Source: Oscillospiraceae bacterium
GTDB lineage: Bacteria; Bacillota; Clostridia; Oscillospirales; SIG627
Reading direction: 5' to 3'
Length of the DNA stretch: 47,112 nt
Assembly: GCA_015064635.1 (NCBI GenBank)
Contig: SVRV01000016.1
Location: 1 to 47,112 of the forward strand
Part shown: piece after piece, positions 39,432 through 47,112 of the stretch
Layout of the letters: each line of letters begins with the position of its first letter
Numbering within the stretch: position 1 is the first letter of the stretch
Notes under the pieces: model-generated
What the model saw: the letters and a program-made list of their open reading frames with translations, nothing else
What the model was told of the DNA's origin: nothing
Databases searched by the model: none
Made by a program: the position numbers and the translations under genes

Positions 39432-41750
39432 ATGTCCATTTTTATAGAAAAGATAAGAACAGCAACACTTCCTGTGATTGCTTTAAAGGATTTTGTTATT
39501 TATCCTTATGTTACAGCCAGCCTTGACCTTGATAACAAGGATGTCCTCGGAATAATCAGAGAAGCCAACAAAGGCTCGAGACAGATGGTAATTGCTACCC
39601 TCAAAAATGGTAAGGAGAGTTTTTCTCTTGACAGCATTTATCTTACTGCCGCTGTTGTAAACATAAAAAAGAAAATAGTTAAAAAAGAAGATAAAGAGGA
39701 ATATACCGTAGTTGTCGAAGGTGTTTCAAGAGCCGAAATAAAGGATATTCGCTATATCGGTAAAATTCCTTACTGCGATGTTGATATCAGAGAGATTGAT
39801 GAAGATGACAGCAAGAAAAAACAGCTTGCTCTCAGAGTAGTCAAAAAAATCATAAAGAATTACAACGAATTTTTCACAAAAGCGCCAACCGAGTTTGTAG
39901 AGCTTATTGACACAATAGATGACCCGGGAATTCTTTGCGATTATATAGGTTCATACATATGCTACAAAACCGAGGATAAGATAAGACTCCTCGAGGAATA
40001 TGACCTTTATAAGAGAATAGAGCTTTTACAGGCTGTCTTTGCCGAAGAGCGCATAAATTTGAAGTTTGAAAAAGAGCTTTTCGAAAAGGTGCAGTCAAAG
40101 CTTGTGGGAATACAGAAGGAAAATTTCCTCCGTGAGCAAATGAAGGTAATTCAGACAGAGCTTGGTGACGACAACGACGATGAGCTTTTTATCCGTTTGA
40201 ACGAAACAGCACTTCCTTCTGATATTGCAGAAAAGTTAGATAAAGAATATGCTAAAATGTCAAGAATGTCAATCGGCTCACCCGAGGCTACCATAATCCG
40301 CAATTACATAGAAACCTGCCTTGATATTCCCTGGATGAGTTATACAAAGGACAAACTCAACGTTGCAAAGGCATCGGCAATACTTGAAAGAGACCACTAC
40401 GGACTTAAAAAAGTAAAGGAAAGAATACTTGAGTTTGTTGCGGTTAAGAAAATGTCATCCGACCTTGGCGGACAGATTCTTTGTCTCGTCGGACCTCCCG
40501 GTGTGGGTAAAACTTCAATTGCAAAGTCCATAGCGGAAGCGCTTGGGCGAAACTATGTTCGTGCATCTCTTGGCGGTGTCAGAGACGAAGCCGATATCCG
40601 AGGTCACAGAAAAACATATATCGGAGCAATGCCGGGAAGAATAATATCTGCACTTAAGCAGTCGGGAAGCATGAATCCTTTGTTTTTGCTTGATGAAATA
40701 GATAAGCTTACAAAGGATGCTCACGGTGATCCCTCCTCGGCACTCCTTGAGGTGCTTGACTCCGAGCAGAACAATGCTTTCAGAGACCATTTTATTGAAA
40801 TGCCGGTTGATTTGTCACAGTGTATTTTTGTTGCCACTGCAAACACGACCGAAACCATCCCGAAGCCTCTGCTTGACAGAATGGAGGTTATCGAGCTTCC
40901 CAGCTATACAATGACAGAAAAGCTTCATATTGCCAAGAAATATCTCATACCCAAACAAATGAAGCGTCACGGACTTGAAAAAGATAATCTCACAATTTCG
41001 GACACAGCAATAAAAGAGCTCATAGAAGGATATACAAAGGAAGCAGGTGTGCGTAACCTTGAAAGAGAGATAGCACATCTTTGCAGAGTTGCTGCTAAGA
41101 ATATTGTTACCGAAAAGTGTGAAAAATGCACTGTAGGAAAAGGCGACATCACTTCATATCTCGGAAGAGTTAGAATAAAGAGCAAACCCGCACCCAAGGA
41201 GTCAAGAGTCGGTGTTGTAAACGGACTTGCATGGACTCAGGTTGGTGGTGATATGCTTGAGGTTGAGGCTGTTACATATCCGGGAAGCGGAAAGATTGAG
41301 CTGACAGGCTCTCTCGGCGACGTTATGATAGAATCGGCTAAGCTGGCTGTCAGTATCTGCCGTTCAAAAGCCGATGAGCTCGGTGTCAAGAATGTTGAAT
41401 TTTATAAGAATTCCGACATACATATACACGTTCCCGAAGGCGCCGTTCCCAAGGATGGACCGAGTGCCGGTGTTACAATTACCACCGCTCTTGTATCCGA
41501 ACTTACGGGAATTCCCGTTAAGAGCAACGTTGCAATGACGGGAGAGATAACTCTGAGAGGCGATGTGCTTCCCATAGGCGGACTCAGAGAGAAAACTATG
41601 GCTGCATACTCAAACGGAATTAAAACCGTTATTATCCCCAAGGATAACCTGGATGACCTTGAGGAAGTGGACGAAGCGGTTAAAAAGAATGTGAGCATTA
41701 TCGGAGTATCCGATTTCAGAGAAGCGTTGAATATAGCTCTTGACAGATAA
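39432..41750 (+). CDS. lon: ATP-dependent Lon protease
   Basis: A 772-residue Lon. The N-terminal substrate-binding domain (about 10-200) and helical linker precede the AAA+ module with Walker A GPPGVGKTS (about 356-364) and Walker B LFLLDEIDK. The C-terminal serine-lysine protease has S678 in KDGPSAG and K721 in REKTM. Lon degrades misfolded and regulatory proteins as a hexamer. AGGTGAT precedes the ATG. The engB gene follows after 9 bases, a common pairing in Firmicutes. Confidence 0.96.
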   Translation: MSIFIEKIRTATLPVIALKDFVIYPYVTASLDLDNKDVLGIIREANKGSRQMVIATLKNGKESFSLDSIYLTAAVVNIKKKIVKKEDKEEYTVVVEGVSRAEIKDIRYIGKIPYCDVDIREIDEDDSKKKQLALRVVKKIIKNYNEFFTKAPTEFVELIDTIDDPGILCDYIGSYICYKTEDKIRLLEEYDLYKRIELLQAVFAEERINLKFEKELFEKVQSKLVGIQKENFLREQMKVIQTELGDDNDDELFIRLNETALPSDIAEKLDKEYAKMSRMSIGSPEATIIRNYIETCLDIPWMSYTKDKLNVAKASAILERDHYGLKKVKERILEFVAVKKMSSDLGGQILCLVGPPGVGKTSIAKSIAEALGRNYVRASLGGVRDEADIRGHRKTYIGAMPGRIISALKQSGSMNPLFLLDEIDKLTKDAHGDPSSALLEVLDSEQNNAFRDHFIEMPVDLSQCIFVATANTTETIPKPLLDRMEVIELPSYTMTEKLHIAKKYLIPKQMKRHGLEKDNLTISDTAIKELIEGYTKEAGVRNLEREIAHLCRVAAKNIVTEKCEKCTVGKGDITSYLGRVRIKSKPAPKESRVGVVNGLAWTQVGGDMLEVEAVTYPGSGKIELTGSLGDVMIESAKLAVSICRSKADELGVKNVEFYKNSDIHIHVPEGAVPKDGPSAGVTITTALVSELTGIPVKSNVAMTGEITLRGDVLPIGGLREKTMAAYSNGIKTVIIPKDNLDDLEEVDEAVKKNVSIIGVSDFREALNIALDR

Positions 41751-41759
41751 GGAGTCCAT

Positions 41760-42338
41760 ATGAATACATCAAATGCAGAGCTTGTCCTCACAGCAGGGCT
41801 TACAAAGCAGCTGATACACGACAACCTTCCCCAATTTGCATTTTCGGGTAGGTCTAACGTTGGGAAAAGCTCGCTTATCAATACCTTACTCAACAGAAAG
41901 AGCCTCGCCAGAGTGAGTGCTCAACCGGGAAAAACGATTACCGTTAATTACTATAAGGTTGACAATTCTTTGTATCTCGTTGACCTTCCCGGGTATGGTT
42001 ATGCCAAGCGCTCGGCGTCCGAGCAGGCTAAATGGTCGGAGCTTGTAAACACATATATCGAAAGCAAGGAAATGCGTTGCATAATTCAGCTCATTGACCT
42101 TAAAGTCGGACCTACAAAGGACGATATAATGATGTTTGACTGGATGAACGATGTGGGGATTCCTTACATAATAGTTGCAACAAAGTCGGATAAGCTTAAT
42201 ACAACAAATAAAAAGGCAGCTCTTGAATCGCTCAGAAATTGCGAATTTATTTCCCCTGAAGCCGAGATAATCGAATTTTCGGCACTGAAAAAAACAGGCA
42301 AGGATGAGGTTTGGCAGAAAATTATATCAATGCTATGA
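41760..42338 (+). CDS. engB: Ribosome-biogenesis GTPase EngB/YsxC
   Basis: A 192-residue TRAFAC GTPase: G1 GRSNVGKS (30-37), G3 VDLPGYGYA and G4 TKSD, with the C-terminal SALKKTGKDE. YsxC is needed for assembly of the 50S subunit. It follows lon with 9 bases between, so the two are probably one operon. Confidence 0.95.
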   Translation: MNTSNAELVLTAGLTKQLIHDNLPQFAFSGRSNVGKSSLINTLLNRKSLARVSAQPGKTITVNYYKVDNSLYLVDLPGYGYAKRSASEQAKWSELVNTYIESKEMRCIIQLIDLKVGPTKDDIMMFDWMNDVGIPYIIVATKSDKLNTTNKKAALESLRNCEFISPEAEIIEFSALKKTGKDEVWQKIISML

Positions 42339-42345
42339 TATTTTT

Positions 42346-42372
42346 CCTCAGAAATGGTAACTCTATCTGAGG
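42346..42372 (+). promoter_or_regulatory. Hairpin overlapping the ribosome binding site of the next gene
   Basis: CCTCAGA (42346-42352) pairs with TCTGAGG (42366-42372). The 3' arm includes the start of AGGAGGTG (42370-42377), the strong ribosome binding site of the gene at 42383. Confidence 0.5.
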
Positions 42373-42382
42373 AGGTGTCAAA

Positions 42383-42832
42383 ATGAATGTTTGCTTTGTA
42401 TCGGATAAGAATTCGCTGAAGGAAGCGGCTCTCGAAATGATAGAGGGGTTTTGCGAAATAGTTGCACTGCCTCCTAAAAACATTGATGTTTTGGTTTTGG
42501 AAGGTAATGGTGATATGTCTGCTTTTGCAGATAGAAACATTGATACGTGCATTTTCAGCAATGCAAACGCTCTAAAGATATTGGACTTAAAAAACGTCAA
42601 CAGTGCTGTGTCCTGCGGAATGCAAAGACTTGATACTGTGACGTTTTCCAGTATATCGGAGGATTCTGCTCTGGTTTGTATCAGACGCCGCATAATTTTT
42701 TGCGGTAAAGTTATCGAGCCTTGTGAATTCAAAGCTCCGTTTTACAGCCATTTGGGACTCTATAAAAATCTTGTAATTTCTTTGTTGAAGTATTTTGTAC
42801 AAAGCATAGGAGAAAACAATGAAACAGTTTGA
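42383..42832 (+). CDS. Hypothetical protein, 149 residues
   Basis: I do not recognise this family. It is a soluble protein with alternating beta and alpha segments from the start (NVCFVSDKNSLKEAALEMIEG) and a Cys-containing mid-region (NSAVSCGMQRLDTVTFSS). It has no signal peptide or membrane helix. AGGAGGTG at 6 bases is a very strong ribosome binding site. It lies 44 bases after engB and overlaps the following glycosidase-like gene by 14 bases, so co-translation is likely. Confidence 0.75.
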   Translation: MNVCFVSDKNSLKEAALEMIEGFCEIVALPPKNIDVLVLEGNGDMSAFADRNIDTCIFSNANALKILDLKNVNSAVSCGMQRLDTVTFSSISEDSALVCIRRRIIFCGKVIEPCEFKAPFYSHLGLYKNLVISLLKYFVQSIGENNETV

Positions 42833-44210
42833 AATAAGAGGATTTAACCTGTGCGAGAGCATTCTCAGACACACTCCCGATCAATTGCGGTCTTTTATCC
42901 GCAGAATGAAAAGATTGAATATGAACACTCTTATAGTTCATTATGATTACGGTTGGAAGCGATACAAGGATATTATTCTTGAGGAGTGCAAAAACGCAGG
43001 TATATCTATTACTCTTATGACCTTTGGTCCCAGAACCTTTTTGTCTTATTCCGAATGTGATAAAAAATGGTTTGCGAAAAAAGAAGATGGCAGTCTCTTT
43101 AATGAATTATTGGAATGTGAGACGTATCCATGTCCTTTTGCCGAAGGTGTACTTGAAGCTTATGAATACGGTGCCAAAGAATGGCTGAAATCCTTGCCAC
43201 CGGAGATAAAACACGTACATATGCGTGCTGCAGACGGATTGAATTTTTGCCAATGTGAAAAGTGCAGAACGTTACCGGATCACGAAAAATGGCAGCCTTT
43301 TGTTGATGTGTTTACAAAGGCTGTTCTTGAAACCAACAGTCAATTGAGTTTTGAGACGGATGTTTATGTCAAAAGATACAATATTCCCGAAAACAGCGGT
43401 TCCTTTGACAAAATGTCAAATATAATGTTTGATACTTTTTATAGACATACTTCCTATCCGATAGGAAGCACCTGTGACCTGCAAAACGCCAATTTGTTAG
43501 AGTATGCTTGCACCACGGGTGAAAGAATATCGGCACGTACCCCAAATGAATACTATCTCCAAAAGCTTACCGAATGGACAGATAAATTTCCAAATAAAGT
43601 GTATATACACGAAAATGCTATGAAGCAGTCCTATTTTGGTACATTTCAACACGGAACATCTGCTTATTTGAAAGATCTTGAGATTTTTGATAAGTTGGGC
43701 GTGGCAGGAGTTTGCTACGAAGCGTATGAGCCGGGATATTACAGCTTTTCAAAAATGTTTGATATATTGGCAGATGCAATGAACGGAAAGACCGTCGATT
43801 ATGAGGAAACCGAAATAGAAAAAGAGATAAAAAAGACTTCTATGAATTTGTTTTGCAATGATATGTCTTTTGATCTCGAAAGGTATATAACCGATCCGTT
43901 TGATTTGAAATGTGCGCAGCTGTACCGTAACTTTTGGATAGAGCATTCTCCAAAGACTTATGCCGATTATGTAGAATTTTCGTTTGAAAATAAAGATAAA
44001 ATGGATCCGATATTTATAGGATTTGCCATAGCGGATTGGGGTGTGAGATGGAATAAATTGAAATTCTCTGACCTTTCCGAAGAAGCAAGTAAAATGCTTT
44101 ATACGAATAAGCTATGGGATTTCATGGAAAGCATTCCCCTTGGTGAAGACCCAATAAAGGTTTGCTCAGATATAATATTTGAACTTATCAGAAAAGCACA
44201 AAAGGTTTAA
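42819..44210 (+). CDS. Glycosidase-like TIM-barrel protein, DUF4838-like
   Basis: A 463-residue protein. The first half reads as a TIM barrel (MNTLIVHYDYGWKRY, then HVHMRAADGLNFCQCEKC). A C-x-C-x2-C cluster, CQCEKC at about 144-149, is followed by a helix (FVDVFTKAVLET). This recalls DUF4838 and related alpha-glucuronidase-like proteins, but I cannot name a catalytic pair. There is no signal peptide, so it is probably cytosolic. AGGAG lies upstream of the ATG, inside the previous gene. The setting between engB and a helicase gene is unusual for a glycosidase. Confidence 0.7.
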   Translation: MKQFEIRGFNLCESILRHTPDQLRSFIRRMKRLNMNTLIVHYDYGWKRYKDIILEECKNAGISITLMTFGPRTFLSYSECDKKWFAKKEDGSLFNELLECETYPCPFAEGVLEAYEYGAKEWLKSLPPEIKHVHMRAADGLNFCQCEKCRTLPDHEKWQPFVDVFTKAVLETNSQLSFETDVYVKRYNIPENSGSFDKMSNIMFDTFYRHTSYPIGSTCDLQNANLLEYACTTGERISARTPNEYYLQKLTEWTDKFPNKVYIHENAMKQSYFGTFQHGTSAYLKDLEIFDKLGVAGVCYEAYEPGYYSFSKMFDILADAMNGKTVDYEETEIEKEIKKTSMNLFCNDMSFDLERYITDPFDLKCAQLYRNFWIEHSPKTYADYVEFSFENKDKMDPIFIGFAIADWGVRWNKLKFSDLSEEASKMLYTNKLWDFMESIPLGEDPIKVCSDIIFELIRKAQKV

Positions 44211-44219
44211 GAGGTAATT

Positions 44220-46547
44220 ATGATTATTAATTCGGAAGACAAAAAAGTGAATATCAGAATCCCTGATTTGGTTTTCGTTGCCTGCCGTAAAAGAGAGCGC
44301 TTTAAAAGATTTGATAATGCTCTCAAGGATGACCCTTCCTTTGCGATTAGTGTCATGGAGAGGGAAGAGACCAAGGCTGGGAACTCTTACTATCCGAATA
44401 TAGTACTCAATTGTTCGTTTAAAATGTGCTCTGTTCCGATAGAACTCTCCGGAAGTGCTTCGGTTTGTATAAAAGGAGGCACTTACACACTGGATGTTAT
44501 AAAGTCTGTACGCTATCCCATAAAGCTTGTGGACGAAGCTTTTATTGATGATTGGCACAGCGAAGCAAAGATTTTGGCTTTTATTCTTGCACAGAAAAAA
44601 ACTCTTGAAAATGTAAATGTCAGAGTCTTGGTTTTTCATACCGAGACACTTGAAAGAAAATGCTTTAACTTTTCATATACATATGAGCAGCTTGCAGAAG
44701 AGTTCAAAACAACAGCAGGTATTTTTTCAAAAATGCTTGATATGAATATCGGGCACATAAATGATAGAAATTCAAAAAATCAAGGTGCAGGTTTTCCTTT
44801 CAAAAGCTCCCGTGACGGTCAGAAGGATATAGGAAAAGAAATCTATTCTGCGATTAAAAATAAACATAATATTATAATCAATGCTCCCACCGGTCTTGGA
44901 AAAACAGTAGCTACCATTTATCCGTCGGTCAAGGCGCAGGCGAATGGCCTATGCGATAAGGTTTTTTATCTCACTGCAAAAGGCTCGGGAAGTGATTCTG
45001 TAAAGAATGCTGTCGATGTATTTGAAAAAGCAGGGTATGAACTCAGAGTATCCTACCTTAGCGCCAAGTACAAGATATGCTCAAAAAGACCGTGTTCTCC
45101 GTCAAATTGCAACTATCCCCAGGGACATCACGGAAGAGTAATGGAAGCAGTGGCCGAAATGGTTGCGAAATTCAATGCTTTCACGTCAGATAACGTAAAG
45201 GAATATGCCGAAAAATATAAGGTATGTCCGTTTATGCTCGAAACAGAGCTTGTTTGGTTTGCTGATTTGGTTGTTTGCGATTATAACTATATTTTTGACC
45301 CAAAGGTATCTGTAAAAATTTCATCCTGCCTGTCAGGAAACGATGTGATACTTGTAGACGAAGCGCATAATCTTATTGACAGATTAAGAAATATTTATTC
45401 GGCAACAGTCAACATCGACACAATAAAAACGTTGTGCGAAAAAACCGACAGTACTTCAAATGTAAATAAATCGCTGAAGTCATTTTTGAAGTTTGTCAAG
45501 GATGACACAGAGGATTTGGGATTTGCTTGCGAATCTCTGTCATCTCAATCGCTTGACGGACTTGAAAGAGAAATGAATTCACTTTATTCCGATTTGCAGG
45601 AGAGCTATGAGGAATGTCGTGAGAAGGAGCAAAGCGCAACCGCTCTCCTTGACAGCTTGAAGGAATTCATAGATTTAATTACTTTAAGAAACGATGACTA
45701 CATAACCTTCTATAATGATAAAGGATATCCTGAAATATTTCTGGTCAATACCGCAACGACCTTGTACAAAATGTCGAAGGCTCTTGGAAGCGCCGTTATG
45801 TTTTCCGCAACTCTGTTTCCCGAGGAGTACTATAAATTTATGCTTGGAGCAAGAAGCGGAGATTCCTATGTTTCTATCCCGTCTCCGTTTGATGCTCGCA
45901 ACCTTCTTGTGTTATGCTATCCTTTGAGTACAAGATATTCGGAAAGAGAGCAGACTGTGGAGGATGTAGTAAGAGCTATCTGGACAGCGGGAAGCACGCG
46001 TGCGGGTAATTATATTGCTTTCTTTCCTTCATATCAATATATGCTACTGGCTTTGAATGCATTTATCCGTCTTTTTCCTGACGAAAAGGTAATATATCAA
46101 AAGCCGGACATGACAGAAGAAGAAAAGAAGAGCTATGTTGACAGCTTCAAAAGCGATAATTCAAATTCATTATTTGCTTTTGCAGTGCTCGGCGGTGCTT
46201 TTTCCGAAGGTATAGACCTTGTAGGAGATAAGCTTTCGGGCGCGGCTGTTGTCGGACTCGGCTCTTTGCCTCCCAGCAGAAAGAGTGCGCTGGTTTCCGA
46301 ATACTTTAATGATATGTTTTTTGACGGTGAAAAATTTGCATATCATTATCCGGGACTTAATAAAGTTTTTCAGGCGGGCGGCAGAGTGATAAGAAGCGAA
46401 ACTGACAGAGGATATTTGCTGATTATTGATGACAGATTTCTTACCGAAGACAATATAGAATTGCTTCCCGAAAACTGGAGTAATGTTAAAAAAGTAAAAG
46501 ATAACAATGATATAAAAGAGAAAATTTGTGACTTTTGGCGAAACTGA
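44220..46547 (+). CDS. XPD/DinG-type Fe-S DNA helicase
   Basis: A 775-residue superfamily 2 helicase. Walker A is APTGLGKTV (222-230), DEAHN follows near 379, and motif VI is at QAGGRVIRSETDRG. Four cysteines, C287, C292, C297 and C336, match the 4Fe-4S cluster of XPD. The family unwinds DNA 5'-3' in repair. The first 150 residues look like the PD-(D/E)XK/Cas4-like nuclease domain found in bacterial members, but the core reads LDVIK (91-95) in place of DEIK and the upstream Asp is missing, so nuclease activity is doubtful. AGAGGT precedes the ATG. Confidence 0.88.
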   Translation: MIINSEDKKVNIRIPDLVFVACRKRERFKRFDNALKDDPSFAISVMEREETKAGNSYYPNIVLNCSFKMCSVPIELSGSASVCIKGGTYTLDVIKSVRYPIKLVDEAFIDDWHSEAKILAFILAQKKTLENVNVRVLVFHTETLERKCFNFSYTYEQLAEEFKTTAGIFSKMLDMNIGHINDRNSKNQGAGFPFKSSRDGQKDIGKEIYSAIKNKHNIIINAPTGLGKTVATIYPSVKAQANGLCDKVFYLTAKGSGSDSVKNAVDVFEKAGYELRVSYLSAKYKICSKRPCSPSNCNYPQGHHGRVMEAVAEMVAKFNAFTSDNVKEYAEKYKVCPFMLETELVWFADLVVCDYNYIFDPKVSVKISSCLSGNDVILVDEAHNLIDRLRNIYSATVNIDTIKTLCEKTDSTSNVNKSLKSFLKFVKDDTEDLGFACESLSSQSLDGLEREMNSLYSDLQESYEECREKEQSATALLDSLKEFIDLITLRNDDYITFYNDKGYPEIFLVNTATTLYKMSKALGSAVMFSATLFPEEYYKFMLGARSGDSYVSIPSPFDARNLLVLCYPLSTRYSEREQTVEDVVRAIWTAGSTRAGNYIAFFPSYQYMLLALNAFIRLFPDEKVIYQKPDMTEEEKKSYVDSFKSDNSNSLFAFAVLGGAFSEGIDLVGDKLSGAAVVGLGSLPPSRKSALVSEYFNDMFFDGEKFAYHYPGLNKVFQAGGRVIRSETDRGYLLIIDDRFLTEDNIELLPENWSNVKKVKDNNDIKEKICDFWRN

Positions 46548-46567
46548 GAGAAATAGCCAAAACCCCC

Positions 46568-46596
46568 TTGACAAAGGGAGAAAAAAGTGATAAGAT
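46568..46596 (+). promoter_or_regulatory. rRNA operon promoter P1
   Basis: TTGACA (46568-46573) and TAAGAT (46591-46596) with a 17-bp spacer, 21 bases after the helicase stop codon. Confidence 0.8.
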
Positions 46597-46679
46597 AGTC
46601 ACACTTCCCAAGCGGGGAGAGCACAGATCGAGCTTGGAAATAACTTTCAAAAAAACTTAAAAAAGTTTTAAAAAAGGTA

Positions 46680-46708
46680 TTGACAAGCGAAAAGAGATGT
46701 GATATAAT
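46680..46708 (+). promoter_or_regulatory. rRNA operon promoter P2
   Basis: TTGACA (46680-46685) and TATAAT (46703-46708) with a 17-bp spacer, a perfect consensus. An A/T-rich stretch just upstream (46642-46677) acts as a likely UP element. Tandem promoters are usual for rRNA operons. Confidence 0.92.
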
Positions 46709-46909
46709 AACCAAGCTGTCCGCGAGGGACGGCAAGAAATCGGACATTGAAAATTAAACAACGAGACATGTACAAAGTAAGGTTTAGAAAAACTGAACAA
46801 AGTGAAAGGTCTCGGAAATTCCTAAAGAAAATACAAACCAGAACAAAGTAAAAGAGCAGAAAAAAGCTCGGATATGATGTTACCCGTGGAAACACGGTTA
46901 ATATACAAA
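46709..46909 (+). other. rRNA leader with boxA-like site and repeats
   Basis: The untranslated leader contains CATTGAAAATTAAACA (46745-46760), similar to the TTGAAAACTGAA boxA-type stretch of Firmicutes rRNA leaders. ACAAAGT occurs three times (46772, 46797 and 46843). A CCGTG-GAAA-CACGG hairpin (46884-46897) lies just before the 16S rRNA and may help processing. Confidence 0.7.

Positions 46910-47112
<203 letters not shown>

Overview
The window comes from a low-GC, spore-forming Gram-positive bacterium of the class Clostridia. Evidence: the complete spoIIIAA-AH operon, the spoIIGA-sigE pair, spoIVA, a GerA-type germination protein, an alpha/beta-type small acid-soluble spore protein, TTGACA/TATAAT promoters with 17-bp spacers, and a 16S rRNA 5' end at the right edge. 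No genus is assigned. Proline is often CCC in otherwise AT-rich genes. The window looks chromosomal. I see no CRISPR array or prophage; the only IS-like trace is at the extreme left edge.

Layout. 1-38: first codons of a leftward, probably IS1182-like transposase. 158-4559 (minus): a tight operon of tmcAL, a GT4 glycosyltransferase, a DUF5685 protein, a Cys-rich J-domain protein and a small membrane protein. 4710-8975 (plus): GNAT acetyltransferase, comEC, then a structured RNA leader and a gerA-type gene. 9047-11991 (plus): Crp/Fnr regulator and a three-gene ABC importer. 12039-13517 (minus): spoIVA. 13722-18047 (plus): nrdR, a divergent LCP protein, a secreted protein and a SpoIID/LytB protein with a repeat tail. 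18095-21725 (minus): spoIIGA, sigE, a YlmC/YmxH protein, a dGTPase-like HD protein and a Nudix hydrolase. 21843-22307 (minus): MutT-like Nudix. 22432-23715 (plus): Y-family polymerase. 23764-28573 (plus): spoIIIA operon, then tRNA-Arg(CCU). 28944-30581 (plus): padR, DUF1700, DUF4097. 30635-37491: accessory sugar/sugar-acid region with two divergent AraC-controlled modules. 37613-46547: proS, ssp (minus), lon, engB, a hypothetical gene, a glycosidase-like gene and an XPD/DinG-type helicase. 46568-47112: tandem rRNA promoters, leader and the start of 16S rRNA.

Most notable. (1) Between comEC and gerA, 7374-7571, a perfect 12-bp long-range helix starts in the last codons of comEC. Its 3' strand is also the 5' strand of an intrinsic terminator whose 3' arm carries the gerA Shine-Dalgarno. 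The two structures exclude each other, which is riboswitch or attenuator architecture. (2) A 186-bp, about 95% identical direct repeat (30635-30820 and 35027-35212) flanks a 4.2-kb catabolic module. The left copy is a remnant of the 3' end of the intact AroD-like gene on the right. (3) The DUF5685 protein has two Asp-rich motifs about 100 residues apart, like trans-prenyl synthases, and sits beside a J-domain protein with a ten-cysteine tail.

Motifs, stems and spacings were read directly from the sequence. Family names come from recognising conserved motifs. No database search was possible.
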